Source: Dactylosporangium fulvum (lineage in GTDB: Bacteria > Actinomycetota > Actinomycetes > Mycobacteriales > Micromonosporaceae). From it: a DNA stretch of 64,000 bases. A program made the position numbers and the translations under genes. Positions 33,115 to 42,265 of this stretch are shown here, piece after piece. The stretch's first letter is position 1. Each line of letters opens with the position of its first letter. Location of the stretch: assembly GCF_025137375.1 (NCBI RefSeq), contig NZ_CP073720.1, positions 2,194,501 to 2,258,500 of the forward strand, read 5' to 3'. Under the pieces are notes generated by a model, which did no database searches, was not told the origin of the DNA, and saw only the letters and a list, made by a program, of their open reading frames with translations.

Positions 33115-34080
33115 CTACGACAACCCGATGTCGTGGTCCTCCTTGACCGTGCTGTCGTCGCGCAGCGGCACGTGGGGCTCCTCGTCGTCGGGCAGGCCGC
33201 GCTCGATGGCCCGGCCGCGCTCCAGCTCGGCGTCGAACTCCGCGCCCAGCAGGATCGCGATGTTGGAGATCCACAGCCAGACCAGGAAGGCGATGATGCC
33301 GCCGAGCGTGCCGTAGGTCTTGTTGTACGACGAGAAGTTCGACACGTAGATCCCGAAGGCGCCGGACGCCACCAGCCAGATGAACACCGCCAGGGCGCCG
33401 CCGGGTGTGATCCACCGGAACCCGGACTGCCGCGCGTTCGGCGCCGCCCGGTAGAGGATCGCCAGGATCAGCATGATCACCACCAGCAGCACCGGCCACT
33501 TGACGATGTCCCACACCTGGACCGCCTGTTTCGACAGCCCGATCCAGCCGCCGGCCTGCTCGGCGAACCTGCCGGTGAAGACGACGCTCAGCGCGGCGAG
33601 CGCGATCAGCACGCCCACGACGATCGTGATGCCCAGCCGGATCGGCAGCACCTTCCAGATCGGGCGGCCCTCCGGCACGTCGTAGATCACGTTGGCGGCC
33701 CGCATGAACGCCCCGACGTAGCCGGAGGCGGTCCAGACCGCACCGAGCAGACCGACGATCGCCAGGATGCCGGCGGCGTCGGAGCCGCGTTTCAGCTCGT
33801 CGACGGCGCCGCTCACCGGGCCCGCGATGGAGCTCGGGAACAGCTCCTCGGTGTTTTTCAGTACCGCGTCCTGCGTGGTGTCGGTGAGGAGCATGCCCGA
33901 CACCGACAGCAGCACCAGGATGCCCGGGAAGATGGACAGGACGCCGTAGTACGTCAGGGCGGCGGCCCAGTCGGTGAGGTTGTTGTTGTTGAACTCCTTG
34001 ACGGTGCGCTTGAACACGTCGATCCAGGAGCGTTTCGTCGGCTTGTCGGGCGTGTCTTCGAGTTTCGGGTCCTCAGTCAT
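33115..34080 (-). CDS. YihY/virulence factor BrkB family membrane protein
   Basis: A 321-residue protein with about six TM helices and the YihY pattern (WAAALTYYGVLSIFPGILVLLSV near the start; GGALAVFIWLVASGAFGIYVSNF; GGIIAFLVWLWISNIAILLGAEFDAELER). The tail is acidic. These proteins have no settled function, though a transport role has been proposed. The ATG at 34080 was preferred to 34095 because GAGGTGG precedes it. Confidence 0.88.
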   Translation of the reverse strand: MTEDPKLEDTPDKPTKRSWIDVFKRTVKEFNNNNLTDWAAALTYYGVLSIFPGILVLLSVSGMLLTDTTQDAVLKNTEELFPSSIAGPVSGAVDELKRGSDAAGILAIVGLLGAVWTASGYVGAFMRAANVIYDVPEGRPIWKVLPIRLGITIVVGVLIALAALSVVFTGRFAEQAGGWIGLSKQAVQVWDIVKWPVLLVVIMLILAILYRAAPNARQSGFRWITPGGALAVFIWLVASGAFGIYVSNFSSYNKTYGTLGGIIAFLVWLWISNIAILLGAEFDAELERGRAIERGLPDDEEPHVPLRDDSTVKEDHDIGLS

Positions 34081-34139
34081 CACACGCCACCTCATCCGCC
34101 GGGGTCGGTACGCTTTCTATGCCCGGCGAAACTGGGGGG

Positions 34140-34535
34140 TTAACGTTCCGGTGCGACCCTTCCGGCCCTTACCAGCGCCAGTTGCACCATGTCGACCAGT
34201 TCGGTGGCGCGGAAGGGCTTGGCGATGACCGACGCCTCGGGGCCGAGCTCGACGACGGCGGCGTCGAAGTAGGGCAGCCCGGACATGTACATGATCATCG
34301 CGTCCGGACACGTGGCGCGGACCGCCTCGGCGACCTGCACGCCGGAGCCGTCGTCGAGCTTGAGATCGGTGATCGCCAGGTCGATGCCCTCGGGGTGCTC
34401 GGCGCACAGCCGCTCGGCACCGGCCAGCCCGGAAGCGGTCAGCACCTCGGCACCGGCGCGGCTGAGCACCCGGCGGACGATCTCGCACAGGTCCGGCTCG
34501 TCGTCGACGACCAGGATGCGCAGGTGCTCGAGCAT
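34140..34535 (-). CDS. Single-domain response regulator (receiver only)
   Basis: A 131-residue CheY-like receiver with the acidic pair VVDDEPD (residues 9-15), phospho-acceptor Asp in AITDLKLDD (about 57), the switch Ser in MYMSG and the conserved Lys in VIAKPF. There is no output domain. No kinase is adjacent; the nearest kinases in the window are those at 30.3 and 52.3 kb. Encoded in the same direction as CopC upstream and YihY downstream, with short gaps (55 and 59 bp). Confidence 0.9.
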   Translation of the reverse strand: MLEHLRILVVDDEPDLCEIVRRVLSRAGAEVLTASGLAGAERLCAEHPEGIDLAITDLKLDDGSGVQVAEAVRATCPDAMIMYMSGLPYFDAAVVELGPEASVIAKPFRATELVDMVQLALVRAGRVAPER

Positions 34536-34590
34536 GTCCCCACGATAAGCCGCCGACCGGGTGAAATCCGGAGCTTGCGCAGGCTGTGGC

Positions 34591-35313
34591 CTAGTTCGTG
34601 TCGTTCACCGGGCTCGCCGACGGGACCCGCGACGGGGTGCCCGGCCGGATCCGCCGGCGGCTGAAGCCGAGGAAGGCCACCAGCAGGCACGCCACGACGA
34701 GCACCACCGCGGCGAAGGTCCACCAGGCCGGCGGGCCCGACTTCGGCTCGGGCAGGAGCGCTCCGGGGCCGGCGGACGGATCGGTGCGGAAGTCGGCCGG
34801 TGCGGCTGCCGGGCTTGTCCCGACCGGCGCCGCCGTCTCGACCGGGCTGCCGGTGGCGCTGGCGCTCGGGCTCTTGGTGCCGGTGGACTTGCCCGGCTTC
34901 GCGCCGGTGGTCACGGTGAAGGAGAAACTGCCGTGGCTCGCGCGGCCGGCGGTGCTGGTGGTGGAGTAGGACACGGTGTAGCGACCGGCCACGCCGTCCG
35001 GCACCGACACCACGACCTTCGCCATCTCGTTGCGGACCGTCAGGCTGCCCAGCTCGACCGGCGCGCCGGCCGGGTCGGTCAGGGTGACCTGCCCCTCGAC
35101 GAGGGTCTCGCTGAAGTGCAGCTCGAGCTGCCGGGGCAGGTGCGCGACGTGCGTCTCGGCGGCCGGATTGCTGCTGACCAGGGACAGCCGGGGGGCGTGT
35201 GCGGACGCGTTCGCCGCGAATGCCAGGACGCTGAGCAATCCGGCAACGGCGGCGAACCGCGACGACCACCGGCGCCCGATGGCCGCGAGCCTGTTCACTA
35301 ATCGCCCGGTCAT
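34591..35313 (-). CDS. CopC-domain copper resistance-like protein
   Basis: A 240-residue exported protein: signal peptide ending NASAHAPRL, placing the copper-ligand His at the mature N-terminus as in CopC; CopC beta-barrel (PAAETHVAHLPRQLELHFSE; GRYTVSYSTTSTAGRASHGSFSFTV with the second His). A Ser/Pro/Ala linker (about 140-200) leads to a C-terminal TM (WTFAAVVLVVACLLVAFLGF), so the domain is membrane-tethered. No CopD is attached or adjacent, unlike many actinomycete CopC proteins. Confidence 0.88.
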   Translation of the reverse strand: MTGRLVNRLAAIGRRWSSRFAAVAGLLSVLAFAANASAHAPRLSLVSSNPAAETHVAHLPRQLELHFSETLVEGQVTLTDPAGAPVELGSLTVRNEMAKVVVSVPDGVAGRYTVSYSTTSTAGRASHGSFSFTVTTGAKPGKSTGTKSPSASATGSPVETAAPVGTSPAAAPADFRTDPSAGPGALLPEPKSGPPAWWTFAAVVLVVACLLVAFLGFSRRRIRPGTPSRVPSASPVNDTN

Positions 35314-35397
35314 GGGCGGAAACGATAGTGCATTGACCGACCGCTGCGCAGATAGTGGGTGCTAGCGTGCCGTTTCATGGCTGCGAGGTGGCGTGAA

Positions 35398-36210
35398 ATG
35401 TTGCAAATCGACCGCCCGCCGGCCCCCACTCCGGCCAGCCGTCGTTTGCGCCGCCTCATATTGACCACCGCCGTGGTGACTGTGGTCGTGGACGTCATCA
35501 ACCTGGAGTATTCGGGGGAGGCGGGATTCGGCCTCGCCGTCCGTACCGTCTGGGCAATGCTGCGCGCATTGGGCTTTTTGTTCCTGATGCGTGAGGTGCG
35601 TTTCGGCCGGCTCACCGCTCGCCCGTTCGGGCTGATCCTCACGGTCACCACGATCTTCGCCTCGGCCCGGCTCGTGCAGCCCCGCGCGGAGGACCTGCTG
35701 CCGCCATGGCCGGTGATCGCGGGGCTGCTGGTCGTCGCCGTGCTGTGCGTGGCGGTCAGCTGGCAGTTGTTCCGTTCGCCCGCCATCGAGGCGCACCTGA
35801 CCCGCCGCGCGCCCCGGCGGCCGATCCCGCCCTGGGCGCTCACCGCCCGGGTCGCCGCCCTGTCCTACTCGGCACTGCTGTTCGTGCCCTGCCTGGTCGC
35901 GCTGGGCTCGCTGTTCGACACGCCGCGCCGGCCGCCGGAGATCGCCGTGCCGCTGGTCATCTCCTGGTTCGTGCTCGCCATGCTGGTCGGCTTCGTCGCC
36001 GGCGTGATCAGCTTCGTGACGCTCTTCGGCCACGTGTGGGCCCGTGTGATGCTGGCCATGGTCAGCGTCTTCGTCCTGGTGGTGCAGCCGGTCCTGTGCT
36101 GGCTGCTGCTCGGCGTCGACGGGCTCCTCCGCGACGGCGTCCCGTTGGTGCTGGCCGCGCTGCTGTGCCTCTACGGGCTGGCGAGGTCCCGGGCCGCCGT
36201 CTCGGCATGA
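35398..36210 (+). CDS. Polytopic membrane protein of unknown family
   Basis: About 270 residues with six to seven predicted TM helices (for example LILTTAVVTVVVDVI, PVIAGLLVVAVLCVAVSW, ISWFVLAMLVGFVAGVISF) and a basic central loop (LTRRAPRRPIPPW). I do not recognise a family. ATG at 35398 was chosen for the GAGGTG seven bases upstream; ATG 35377 would add seven residues. It diverges from copC. Confidence 0.6.
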   Translation: MLQIDRPPAPTPASRRLRRLILTTAVVTVVVDVINLEYSGEAGFGLAVRTVWAMLRALGFLFLMREVRFGRLTARPFGLILTVTTIFASARLVQPRAEDLLPPWPVIAGLLVVAVLCVAVSWQLFRSPAIEAHLTRRAPRRPIPPWALTARVAALSYSALLFVPCLVALGSLFDTPRRPPEIAVPLVISWFVLAMLVGFVAGVISFVTLFGHVWARVMLAMVSVFVLVVQPVLCWLLLGVDGLLRDGVPLVLAALLCLYGLARSRAAVSA

Positions 36211-36244
36211 GCCACGATCCTGTTGCCGCCTTCGCCCGACGTAT

Positions 36245-36275
36245 TTGACTTCGAGCGCGCTCAAAGGGGAAGAGT
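36245..36275 (+). promoter_or_regulatory. MerR-type promoter/operator before the aldo-keto reductase
   Basis: TTGACT (36245-36250) is followed by the palindrome-centred sequence cttcgagcgcgctcaaag (core gagcgcgctc at 36253-36262). A -10 at 36270-36275 (AAGAGT) would give the 19-bp spacer typical of MerR/SoxR-regulated promoters and a start site at the ATG (36282). No MerR gene lies nearby. Confidence 0.4.
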
Positions 36276-36281
36276 GGAGAC

Positions 36282-37256
36282 ATGCGACAGCGAAAGCTTG
36301 GCTCACTGACCGTCTCCCAACTCGGCCTCGGCTGCATGGGCATGAGCGAGTTCTACGGACCCGGCGACGACACGGAGTCCGTCGCCACCGTCCACCGCGC
36401 CCTCGACCTGGGTGTCACCCTGCTCGACACCGCCGACATGTACGGGCCGTTCACCAACGAGCGGCTGGTCGGCCGTGCCATCGCCGGCCGCCGCGACGAG
36501 GTGGTGCTCGCCACCAAGTTCGGCATCCAGCGCGAGGGCAGCTCCCGGCGTATCAACGGCCACCCGGACTACGTCCGCCGGGCGCTCGACGCGTCGCTCG
36601 AGCGGCTCGGCGTCGACCACATCGACCTGTACTACCAGCATCGCGTGGACACCAGCGTGCCGATCGAGGACACCTGGGGCGCGCTCGCCGAGGCCGTCGC
36701 CGCCGGCAAGGTGCGCCACCTCGGCATCTCGGAGGCGTCGCCGGCCACCGTGCGCCGCGCGCACGCCGTGCACCCGGTGACCGCCGGGCAGTACGAGTAC
36801 TCGCTGTGGTCCCGCGACCCGGAGGCCCGGTTGCTGGGCACGCTCCGCGAACTGGGCATCGGCCTCGTCGCGTACAGCCCGCTCGGGCGGGGTTTCCTCA
36901 GCGGCGAGATCACCAGCCCCGACCAGTTCGCCCCGGACGACTTCCGCCGGAACAACCCGCGCTTCCAGGGCGAGAACTTCGCCAGGAACCTCGACCTGGT
37001 GGCCGAGGTCCGGTCGCTGGCCGAGGCGAAGGGCATCACCCCGGCGCAGCTCGCGCTCGCGTGGGTGCTCGCACAGGGCGACGACGTGGTGCCGATCCCG
37101 GGCACCAAGCGGCGCGAGTACCTGGAGCAGAACGTGGCCGCCCTCGACGTCCACCTGACCCCCGAAGACCTCGCCGCGCTGGAGAAGCTGGCGATCGGCA
37201 CCGACGTGGCCGGCACCCGCTACCCCGAGGCGACGATGGCGTCCCTCGACAACTGA
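36282..37256 (+). CDS. Aldo/keto reductase
   Basis: A 324-residue NADPH-dependent TIM-barrel reductase. Catalytic tetrad visible as Asp in LLDTADMYG with its Tyr, Lys in VVLATKFG, and His in YYQHRVD; the cofactor segment [13 protein letters not shown] is present. The [12 protein letters not shown] segment places it with AKR12/13-type (YajO/auxin-induced-like) enzymes. Substrate unknown. Probably monocistronic: a strong hairpin follows it. Confidence 0.92.
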   Translation: MRQRKLGSLTVSQLGLGCMGMSEFYGPGDDTESVATVHRALDLGVTLLDTADMYGPFTNERLVGRAIAGRRDEVVLATKFGIQREGSSRRINGHPDYVRRALDASLERLGVDHIDLYYQHRVDTSVPIEDTWGALAEAVAAGKVRHLGISEASPATVRRAHAVHPVTAGQYEYSLWSRDPEARLLGTLRELGIGLVAYSPLGRGFLSGEITSPDQFAPDDFRRNNPRFQGENFARNLDLVAEVRSLAEAKGITPAQLALAWVLAQGDDVVPIPGTKRREYLEQNVAALDVHLTPEDLAALEKLAIGTDVAGTRYPEATMASLDN

Positions 37257-37265
37257 GGACCGGAT

Positions 37266-37291
37266 CCCGCCGGCGTGCTGGCGCCGGCGGG
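37266..37291. terminator. Hairpin terminator after the aldo/keto reductase
   Basis: Perfect 10-bp stem cccgccggcg (37266-37275) / cgccggcggg (37282-37291), loop tgctgg, ten bases after the stop codon. Few Ts follow (acccgccttg), so it is a GC-rich terminator of the kind common in actinomycetes. It insulates the trp leader that follows. Confidence 0.65.
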
Positions 37292-37314
37292 ACCCGCCTT
37301 GTACGCTGCACCAC

Positions 37315-37350
37315 GTGTCCGCGCGACTGAACAGCTGGTGGCCCGCCTGA
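37315..37350 (+). CDS. trpL: trp leader peptide
   Basis: An 11-codon reading frame, GTG ... TGA, encoding MSARLNSWWPA with tandem Trp codons at 37336-37341. It lies upstream of the anthranilate synthase gene and its Trp codons fall in arm 1 of an attenuator stem. This is the classical ribosome-mediated tryptophan attenuation design. No strong ribosome site precedes the GTG. Confidence 0.8.
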   Translation: MSARLNSWWPA

Positions 37351-37392
37351 CCAGGCGGCCCACTTCCGCGTGACACCACTTCCGCGGCCGCC
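37338..37392 (+). promoter_or_regulatory. Attenuator: pause hairpin and antiterminator
   Basis: Arm 1 (37338-37348) pairs with arm 2 (37353-37363) with one mismatch; arm 1 contains the Trp codons. Arm 2 (ggcggcc, 37354-37360) can instead pair perfectly with ggccgcc (37386-37392), which belongs to the left arm of the terminator. A ribosome stalled at the Trp codons would cover arm 1, freeing arm 2 to form the antiterminator. The pairings are seen; the switching is inferred from known trp attenuation. Confidence 0.75.
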
Positions 37393-37416
37393 AGACGAGG
37401 CGGTCGCTTTGTTGTT
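37384..37416 (+). terminator. Intrinsic terminator of the trp attenuator
   Basis: Stem gcggccgcc (37384-37392) / ggcggtcgc (37399-37407) with one G-U pair, loop agacga, followed directly by tttgttgtt (37408-37416), an unusually T-rich run for this genome. It lies 62 bp before the anthranilate synthase ATG. Confidence 0.8.
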
Positions 37417-37478
37417 CCCCGCAACGGGGGGCGGTCGCCTCGGGACGGCACCGACCGACCCACCCGAAGGGAACGCCC

Positions 37479-39335
37479 ATGCTGCCCGACCTCACCACCG
37501 GCACGCCGTTCGCCCTGCTCCGGCGCGAGGGACGCGACGTCGTCGAGGTGCTCACCGGTCCGGTGCGCACCGTCGAGACGCTCGCCGGCATCCCCGACGA
37601 GTCACTCGCCCTGGTGCCGTTCCGCCAGGTCCGTGAGCGCGGCTTCGAGTGTGTCGACGACGGCACACCGCTCGCCGTCCTCTGCGTCGACCGGCGGCAC
37701 GAGGTGCCGGTGGACGCCGCGCTCGCCGCGCTGCCGGACGCGCCGCTCGAACTCACCGGCGGGGCCTTCGACGTCGACGACGAGACCTACGCCGGGATCG
37801 TCGAGACCGTGCTGCGCGACGAGATCGGCCGGGGTGAGGGCTCGAACTTCGTGATCCACCGGGTCTTCGAGGCCGACCTCGGCGGCGACCCGGTGACCGC
37901 CGCGCTCACCGTCTTCCGCCGGCTGCTCACCAGCGAACGGGGCGCCTACTGGACCTTCGTCGTGCACACCGGCGACCGCACCCTCGTGGGCGCCACCCCC
38001 GAACGGCACGTCAGCGTCGACGACGGCCTCGTCATGATGAACCCCATCAGCGGTACCCTGCGTGGCGTCCCCGAGAAGGCCGCGGTGCTCGACTTCCTCG
38101 CCGACCGCAAGGAGATCGACGAGCTGTCCATGGTCCTCGACGAGGAGCTCAAGATGATGGCGACCGTCGCCGACCTCGGCGGCCAGGTCATCGGCCCGTA
38201 CCTCAAGGAGATGACGCACCTCGTCCACACCGAGTACCTGCTCGCCGGTCGCGGCTCCCGGGACGTGCGCGAGGTACTGCGGGAGACGATGTTCGCGCCG
38301 ACCGTGGTCGGCAGCCCGATCGAGAACGCCTGCCGGGTCGTGGCCCGGCACGAGCGGCGCGGCCGCGGCTACTACGGCGCCGTGCTCGCCCTCGTCGGCC
38401 GCGACGCCGAGGGCCGGCAGACGCTCGACGCGCCGATCCTCATCCGCACCGCCGACATCGACCGCAACGGACGGTTGCGCGTCCCGGTCGGGGCCACGCT
38501 CGTGCGCCACTCGACGCCCTCGGGCGAGGTGGCCGAGACCCACACCAAAGCGGCGGCGGTACTGGCGGCGCTCGGCCTCCGTCCCGGCCCCGCGTCCCCG
38601 GCGTCCACTGTGGATGCCCGGCTCGCCGCCGACCCGGAGGTGCAGGCCGCGCTCGTGGCCCGCAACACGACCCTCGCGCCGTTCTGGCTGGAGCCCCGCG
38701 GTGCCACCGCACCGGATCCGGCGCTCACCGGCCGGCGGGTGCTCATCGTGGACGCCGAGGACACGTTCACCGGCATGCTCCTGCACCAGCTGCGGGTGCT
38801 CGGGCTGTCGGTGACGCTCAGCTCGTACGACTCCGTCCCGGAACCCGGCGGGTTCGACCTCGTCGTCCCGGGTCCGGGCCCGGGTGACCCGCGGCTGCCG
38901 GACGACCCCAAGATGGCCGCCATGCGGGGCCTGATCCGGCGGCTGCTCGACACCGGCACGCCGACCCTGGCCGTGTGCCTGGGCCACCAGCTGCTCTGCG
39001 GCGTGCTCGGCCTGCCGCTGCGCCGCAAGGCCAGCCCGTATCAGGGGATGCAGCGCGACATCAGCTTCTTCGGCCGTCCGGCGCGGGTCGGCTTCTACTC
39101 GACGTTCACGGCCGTCGCCGACGCGGACCGCGTCCCGACGCCCTTCGGCGAGGTGGAGCTGGCACGTGACCCGTCCAACGGCGACGTGCACGCGCTGCGC
39201 GGCGCGACGTTCGCGGGTGTGCAGTTCCACCCGGAGTCGGTGCTCAGCCAGCACGGCATCGACCTGCTGCGGTCGCTGCTCGTCGCGCTGTTGCCCGCTT
39301 CGACGGCGTCCCCGGTGGGCACGTTGCCGGAGTGA
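37479..39335 (+). CDS. trpE: Anthranilate synthase, fused TrpE-TrpG type
   Basis: A 618-residue fusion. Residues 1-370 form the chorismate-using component I (EIGRGEGSNFVIHRVFE; YWTFVVHTGDRTLVGATPERH; MNPISGTLRG; RKEIDELSMVLDEELKMM; FAPTVVGSPIENACRV). Residues 420-608 form the class-I glutamine amidotransferase: Cys in CLGHQLLCG, His-Glu in FHPES. It makes anthranilate from chorismate and glutamine, the first step to tryptophan; PhzE-type proteins of phenazine pathways have the same layout. RBS GAAGGGAA. The attenuator upstream indicates control by tryptophan. No other trp gene is nearby. Confidence 0.9.
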   Translation: MLPDLTTGTPFALLRREGRDVVEVLTGPVRTVETLAGIPDESLALVPFRQVRERGFECVDDGTPLAVLCVDRRHEVPVDAALAALPDAPLELTGGAFDVDDETYAGIVETVLRDEIGRGEGSNFVIHRVFEADLGGDPVTAALTVFRRLLTSERGAYWTFVVHTGDRTLVGATPERHVSVDDGLVMMNPISGTLRGVPEKAAVLDFLADRKEIDELSMVLDEELKMMATVADLGGQVIGPYLKEMTHLVHTEYLLAGRGSRDVREVLRETMFAPTVVGSPIENACRVVARHERRGRGYYGAVLALVGRDAEGRQTLDAPILIRTADIDRNGRLRVPVGATLVRHSTPSGEVAETHTKAAAVLAALGLRPGPASPASTVDARLAADPEVQAALVARNTTLAPFWLEPRGATAPDPALTGRRVLIVDAEDTFTGMLLHQLRVLGLSVTLSSYDSVPEPGGFDLVVPGPGPGDPRLPDDPKMAAMRGLIRRLLDTGTPTLAVCLGHQLLCGVLGLPLRRKASPYQGMQRDISFFGRPARVGFYSTFTAVADADRVPTPFGEVELARDPSNGDVHALRGATFAGVQFHPESVLSQHGIDLLRSLLVALLPASTASPVGTLPE

Positions 39336-39536
39336 TCGCTTCTTCCGGGGCGTGGCCTCCACCTGCACGGCACCGCGGCGGTCCCCGGTCGCGCTGCTCG
39401 CGGGGCTGATCGCCGGCGCGGACCGGGTGCGCGACCTGGCCGCGCCGGCGGGTCGACCGAACGGGGCTCTTGCGTTCGGCCGCCGGTTGAACAATGCTTC
39501 CGAAATATTCTCACTTCTGCCATCCGGGAGCCGGCG

Positions 39537-40727
39537 ATGGATCAGCGGGACCGCCGTGCACGTGTCGCCGTCGCCGGGGCGTATCTCGTCCAGGGCTTCT
39601 GCTTCGCCGCGCTGCTGACCCAGGTCGGCGTGCTGCAGGAGAAGTTCGGCTTCTCCGACGGTGAGCTGTCGCTGGTGCTGCTGGCGGTGCCGGTGGTCGC
39701 CGGGATCGGCAGCGTCGTCGCGGGCCTGCTCAGTGCCCGGCTCGGCAGCTCACCCGTCCTGCGCGCCGGCGGACCCGGCGTCTGCGGGGCGATCGTCCTG
39801 GTGGGCCTGTCCGCCGAGCAGTGGGAGCTCTTCGGCGCGCTGGCCCTGGTCGGCCTGTTCCTCGGCATCGTCGACGCGACGATGAACATGCAGGGCGTCG
39901 CCGTCGAGCGCCGCTACGGCCGCCCGGTTCTCAACTCCTTCCACGCCGTGTGGAGCGTCGGCGCCATCCTCGGCGCACTCGCGACCGCCGGCACGGCCCG
40001 GCTCGGCTGGTCCGTCGCCGCGTCGCTGGGCGCGGTGGCGCTGGTCGGCGCGATCCTCGCGGCGTTCGCCGGCCCCGCCCAGCTCCGCCGGGCCGAGGAG
40101 AGCACCGACCTGCCCGCGGGCACCGGCCCGGCCATCCCGTGGCGCCCCATCGTCCTGGTCGGCGTGGCGATGATGCTCATGTTCATCGCCGACTCCGCCG
40201 TCTCGAACTGGAGCGCCGTCTTCCTCGACCATGCGCTGTCCGCGAGCACCAGCGTGGCGGCGCTGGGCCTGGCGGCGTACCAGGCGACGATGCTGGTGGG
40301 CCGAACCGCCGGCGACCGGATCGTGCGCCGCTTCGGCCCGGTCGGCGTGGTGTCGGTGGGCGGCGTGGTCGGCGGGCTGGGCCTGGGCCTCGTGGCGGCG
40401 GCGCCGAGTCCGGCGGTCGGTGTCGCGGGGTTCGCGGTGGTGGGGTTGGGGTTGTCGCTGGTGGTGCCGCAGTCGTTCGCCGCCGCGGGCCGCCTCGACC
40501 CGGCCGGCACGGGCGTCGCGATCGCGCGGGTCAATTTGTTCAACTACGCGGGATTCGTGGTGGGCGCGGGCCTGATCGGCGTGGTGGCCGAGAGCGCGTC
40601 GCTCCGCCTGGCGTTCGTGGTGCCGGCGGTGCTGGCGGCGGGCATCGCGGCCCTGGCCCCGTCGTTTCGCACCCGGTCCCCGGAGCAACCCGTGCCGGTG
40701 GCCCCGGCCACCGTCCCGCAGCTCTAG
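39537..40727 (+). CDS. MFS transporter
   Basis: A 396-residue, 12-TM major facilitator protein (FCFAALLTQVGVLQEKFGFSDGELSLVLL; LFLGIVDATMNMQGVAVERRYGRPVLNSFHAVWSVGA; MLVGRTAGDRIVRRFG). The NMQGVAVE...FHAVWSVG pattern is shared by FucP/NarK-like and YbjJ-type members of unknown substrate. RBS GGGAG six bases upstream. The 200 bp before it, after the anthranilate synthase, shows no gene. Confidence 0.87.
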   Translation: MDQRDRRARVAVAGAYLVQGFCFAALLTQVGVLQEKFGFSDGELSLVLLAVPVVAGIGSVVAGLLSARLGSSPVLRAGGPGVCGAIVLVGLSAEQWELFGALALVGLFLGIVDATMNMQGVAVERRYGRPVLNSFHAVWSVGAILGALATAGTARLGWSVAASLGAVALVGAILAAFAGPAQLRRAEESTDLPAGTGPAIPWRPIVLVGVAMMLMFIADSAVSNWSAVFLDHALSASTSVAALGLAAYQATMLVGRTAGDRIVRRFGPVGVVSVGGVVGGLGLGLVAAAPSPAVGVAGFAVVGLGLSLVVPQSFAAAGRLDPAGTGVAIARVNLFNYAGFVVGAGLIGVVAESASLRLAFVVPAVLAAGIAALAPSFRTRSPEQPVPVAPATVPQL

Positions 40728-40800
40728 CGCTCGGTTCCCGGCCCCGGTCGCCGTCCCGCGGGCCTGGCGGCCGGTCCGGCCTCGGCCGTGTGTCCGCTGG

Positions 40801-42090
40801 TTATGTCCGGCGGGCCGTGGCGCTGACCTGGTCCGCGGCCGCCGCCACCGAGCTCCGCGTCGCCGCCGCCAAGGATGTCTGTTCCCGCAGCGAGTCGGCC
40901 ACCTCACGCTGGGCCCCGGCGACCGTGCCCAGGCGGTCGGCCACGCCGCCCACCGCGGCCGCGGCCGCCGCCGCGCCGGCCGTCACCTGGCCCACCGTCG
41001 CCTCGATGCGGGCCGTCGCCGCCGCCGTCTGGGCCGCCAGCTCTTTCACCTCGTTGGCCACGACGCCGAAGCCCTTGCCCGCCTCACCGGCCCGGGCGGC
41101 CTCGATCGTGGCGTTGAGCGCCAGCAGCTTGGTCTGGTCGGCCACCGCCTGGATCAGTCCGGCCACCTTCGCGATGTCCGAGACCGCCGACTCCAACTCC
41201 CCGATCACCGCCCGCGCTTGGTTGGAGTCGTGCAGCGCCGACTGTACGTCCTCGACCGCGCCGCCCACCGTACCGTTCATGCGGGCCAGCGCGTCCTCGA
41301 ACGACTCCATCGCCGCACCGGCCTCGGCGCCGAGCCGGACGCCTGCGTCGGCGACGTCGGCCAGCACCGTCTCGAGGCGCCTGCCCAGCCGCTCGCTGTT
41401 CGCGACCTCGTCGGCGGCGCTCGCCGCGGCGGCCTCCTCGCGCCGCCTGGCGTCGTCGGCGGCCGCACGCAGCGCCGCCTGGTTCTCGGTCGCGATCCGC
41501 GCCCGTTCGGCGTCGGACTCCGCCTCCGCCGTGGCCGCGAACCGCCAGTACGCCAGCTGGGTCAGGCACATCGCGACGACGAACCCGGCGTGCAGCACGA
41601 CGAACCGGACCGGGTGCGCACGCGCCTGCGGGCTGCTGAACAGCATGTCCGGCATCGTGAGCCCGACGGACAGGTGGTGCGCGGCGACGAGGAGCACGGT
41701 GAGGGCGAGGGTGGTCCAGTCCTGGTACAGGCTGACGAGCCCGATCACCACGAAGAAGTGGAAGTGCAGGTCGGTGAGGCCGCTCCCGGCGTGGACGAGC
41801 GCCGCGGCGGCCAGCGACAGGCCGATCGAGACCGCGATCCGGCCGCCGCGCCGGGTGCGCGTGATGCCCGAGGCGACCGCGCACAGCAGGACGCCGGCGT
41901 TCGCCGACCAGACCAGCCAGGCCGCGCCGTGGGCGTGCGGCCCGGTGACGCCGTGGTCGTTGAGGACGCTGACGACGATCAGCAGCGGCACGTGCAGCCA
42001 CAGGATCACGCGCAGCGCCCGGTGCCGCGACGCGAAGGCGGCGTCGCTGAGCCGTACCGTGGGCATGAGCCAGCTGAGCAACGCGGTCAT
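40801..42090 (-). CDS. Methyl-accepting chemotaxis protein with polytopic His-rich membrane domain
   Basis: A 429-residue chemoreceptor-like protein. The N-terminal 200 residues hold about six TM helices with a conserved His-rich stretch ([19 protein letters not shown], then AAHHLSVG and LHAGF) and no periplasmic sensor domain. There is no HAMP; the signalling domain follows, with the hairpin tip [21 protein letters not shown] and [13 protein letters not shown]. The tip is intact, so CheA/CheW coupling is possible, though no che genes are in the window. Many soil actinomycetes of this group have motile spores. RBS AAGGAG. Confidence 0.88.
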   Translation of the reverse strand: MTALLSWLMPTVRLSDAAFASRHRALRVILWLHVPLLIVVSVLNDHGVTGPHAHGAAWLVWSANAGVLLCAVASGITRTRRGGRIAVSIGLSLAAAALVHAGSGLTDLHFHFFVVIGLVSLYQDWTTLALTVLLVAAHHLSVGLTMPDMLFSSPQARAHPVRFVVLHAGFVVAMCLTQLAYWRFAATAEAESDAERARIATENQAALRAAADDARRREEAAAASAADEVANSERLGRRLETVLADVADAGVRLGAEAGAAMESFEDALARMNGTVGGAVEDVQSALHDSNQARAVIGELESAVSDIAKVAGLIQAVADQTKLLALNATIEAARAGEAGKGFGVVANEVKELAAQTAAATARIEATVGQVTAGAAAAAAAVGGVADRLGTVAGAQREVADSLREQTSLAAATRSSVAAAADQVSATARRT

Positions 42091-42265
42091 GGCTCACTCC
42101 TTCGGGGCACCGGACGACGACATCTGTCCCATCGGCCGCGATCCGCGCCACTGAAGGCAGGAGTTCACGCCCGCGGCCCGCAACACCAACCTGACCGACA
42201 AGACCGGCCCGGTGCTCGCGCTCACGATGCCACCGACGTCGGTCCCAGTTCTGGATCGAGCGACT

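Noticed and set aside
39336..39536. Possible extra gene between anthranilate synthase and the MFS gene
   Set aside because: Short open frames exist on both strands, but none has a ribosome site, domain or consistent coding bias.
42152..42265. Protein-like sequence (EFTPAARNTNLTDKTGPVLALT) upstream of the eda start
   Set aside because: It is in frame with eda but preceded by a stop and not part of the aldolase fold; family members start at the GTG chosen. Could be a relic, but the evidence is too thin.
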